Below are positions 5,337 through 5,968 of a stretch of DNA of 5,968 nucleotides, one piece after another (position 1 is the first letter of the stretch; each line of letters opens with the position of its first letter). The stretch comes from Rhodobacterales bacterium UBA5972 (GTDB lineage: Bacteria > Pseudomonadota > Alphaproteobacteria > Rhodobacterales > Rhodobacteraceae). Under the pieces are notes generated by a model. The model was given only the letters and a program-made list of their open reading frames with translations, was not told the DNA's origin and searched no databases. The translations under genes and the position numbers were made by a program. The DNA is taken from the NCBI GenBank assembly GCA_002430125.1, contig DJBQ01000191.1:24475-30442 (forward strand). The letters run 5' to 3'.

Positions 5337-5968
5337 ATGGCTACCAAATTATCATACTTAGTTATCTCCCCCACTGGTTGGTACGAATACAGACGGCGTG
5401 TCCCAGCGAGGCTCCGACCTTACTTCCCCCTAACCAGCACGGGTAAGCCTATGTCCGAGTGGAAGAAGGCGCTTGAAACCAAAAATGAAAGGGTTGCACA
5501 GGTAAACTGGCTCAAAGAAAATCAAGAGTTTGAAACCGCTTTGTCAGTTGCTGAAATGCTAATTGATAAAAGAGATTTACTGCCACACGAGGCAGTAATG
5601 GTTGGCAAAGGCATGACATTAAAAGAGCAAATACACCCATCTCAGGCCCCTACCCTAACTCCAAGTGCAAGTAATGAAGAGATACAAGCATTCCCAGCCT
5701 TGGTGATAGAATGGAATAACCGATTAGAAGACAAACGAACGATATTGCTGGATGTGCTGCAAGATAAGTATATCGACCAGAACCGCATGAAAAAAGATTA
5801 CGACGAAGGCCGTTTCTTCAAAAAGGACTACAAAACTCCTTATAAACAAGAAGACCCCAACGATCCCTTAATTACCGCACTAAAGATTATAGATGGAGAA
5901 GTTGAAACTCGTCCTTTTGCCACGTGGCAAGACGCCATGGAATTATACATCAGGATCAACAAACGGGA
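5337..5968 (+). CDS. Tyrosine-recombinase-type integrase with DUF6538-like N-terminus (partial, C-terminus beyond window)
   Basis: An open frame of 210 codons runs from ATG 5337 to the right edge with no stop. The N-terminus has SYLVISPTGWYEYRRRVP (6-23), ARLRPYF (24-30) and KALETKNERVAQVNWL (44-59). This is the pattern of DUF6538, the N-terminal domain found on phage-type integrases. A lysine- and acid-rich middle follows, then TWQDAMELYIRINK (196-209), which resembles the start of the SAM-like core-binding domain. The catalytic domain with its R-H-R-Y residues would lie beyond the window, so activity cannot be judged. AGGGA (5326-5330) is a ribosome binding site 6 bases upstream. Codon use is AT-rich (many AAA, ATA, TTA and GAA), unlike the genes to the left, which supports horizontal origin. 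It lies 99 bases after tRNA-Asn and reads away from it. Confidence 0.85.
   Translation, partial: MATKLSYLVISPTGWYEYRRRVPARLRPYFPLTSTGKPMSEWKKALETKNERVAQVNWLKENQEFETALSVAEMLIDKRDLLPHEAVMVGKGMTLKEQIHPSQAPTLTPSASNEEIQAFPALVIEWNNRLEDKRTILLDVLQDKYIDQNRMKKDYDEGRFFKKDYKTPYKQEDPNDPLITALKIIDGEVETRPFATWQDAMELYIRINKR

Noticed and set aside
1..5968. CRISPR array, insertion sequence ends, toxin-antitoxin pair or retron-like element
   Set aside because: No regularly spaced repeats of CRISPR length, transposase motifs, reverse-transcriptase motifs or small gene pairs of that type are visible. The only repeat cluster is the three 9-base copies before the integrase.

Overview
This window looks like a chromosomal segment of an alphaproteobacterium, probably of the Rhodobacterales/Roseobacter group. 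That placement is an inference from protein style: the EnvZ-like kinase opening, the TfoX C-terminal-domain protein, the LACTB2-like hydrolase and the DUF6538-type integrase. No marker search was possible. From position 1 to about 5237 the DNA is dense, moderately GC-rich core genome. After 5237 it becomes visibly AT-rich and starts what looks like an integrated element.

Left part (1-1884, minus strand): a tightly coupled operon purM - purN - tfoX-like. Both junctions are 4-base stop/start overlaps (GTGA and ATGA). PurM and PurN catalyse steps 5 and 3 of de novo purine synthesis. The third gene is a small TfoX/Sxy C-terminal-domain protein cut off by the window's left edge.

Middle (2005-5076): a CAT-anticodon tRNA (elongator Met or, more likely, Ile2) is followed after only 32 bases by a histidine-phosphatase-family gene. 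That gene converges with, and overlaps by 4 bases, an EnvZ-type sensor histidine kinase on the minus strand. The kinase is divergent, across 45 bases, from a LACTB2-like metallo-beta-lactamase-fold hydrolase.

Right part (5163-5968): a complete tRNA-Asn(GTT) is followed by about 100 AT-rich bases holding a 12-bp hairpin and three direct copies of TCGGTACAC. Then comes the first 210 codons of a tyrosine-recombinase-type integrase, open at the window's right edge. This is the classic layout of a genomic island or prophage inserted at a tRNA gene. The most interesting content, the island cargo, lies outside the window. I see no convincing novel system inside the window. The points most worth following are the island edge with its repeat cluster, the tfoX-like gene coupled to the purine operon, and the phosphatase that has Ser where its family usually has the second catalytic His.
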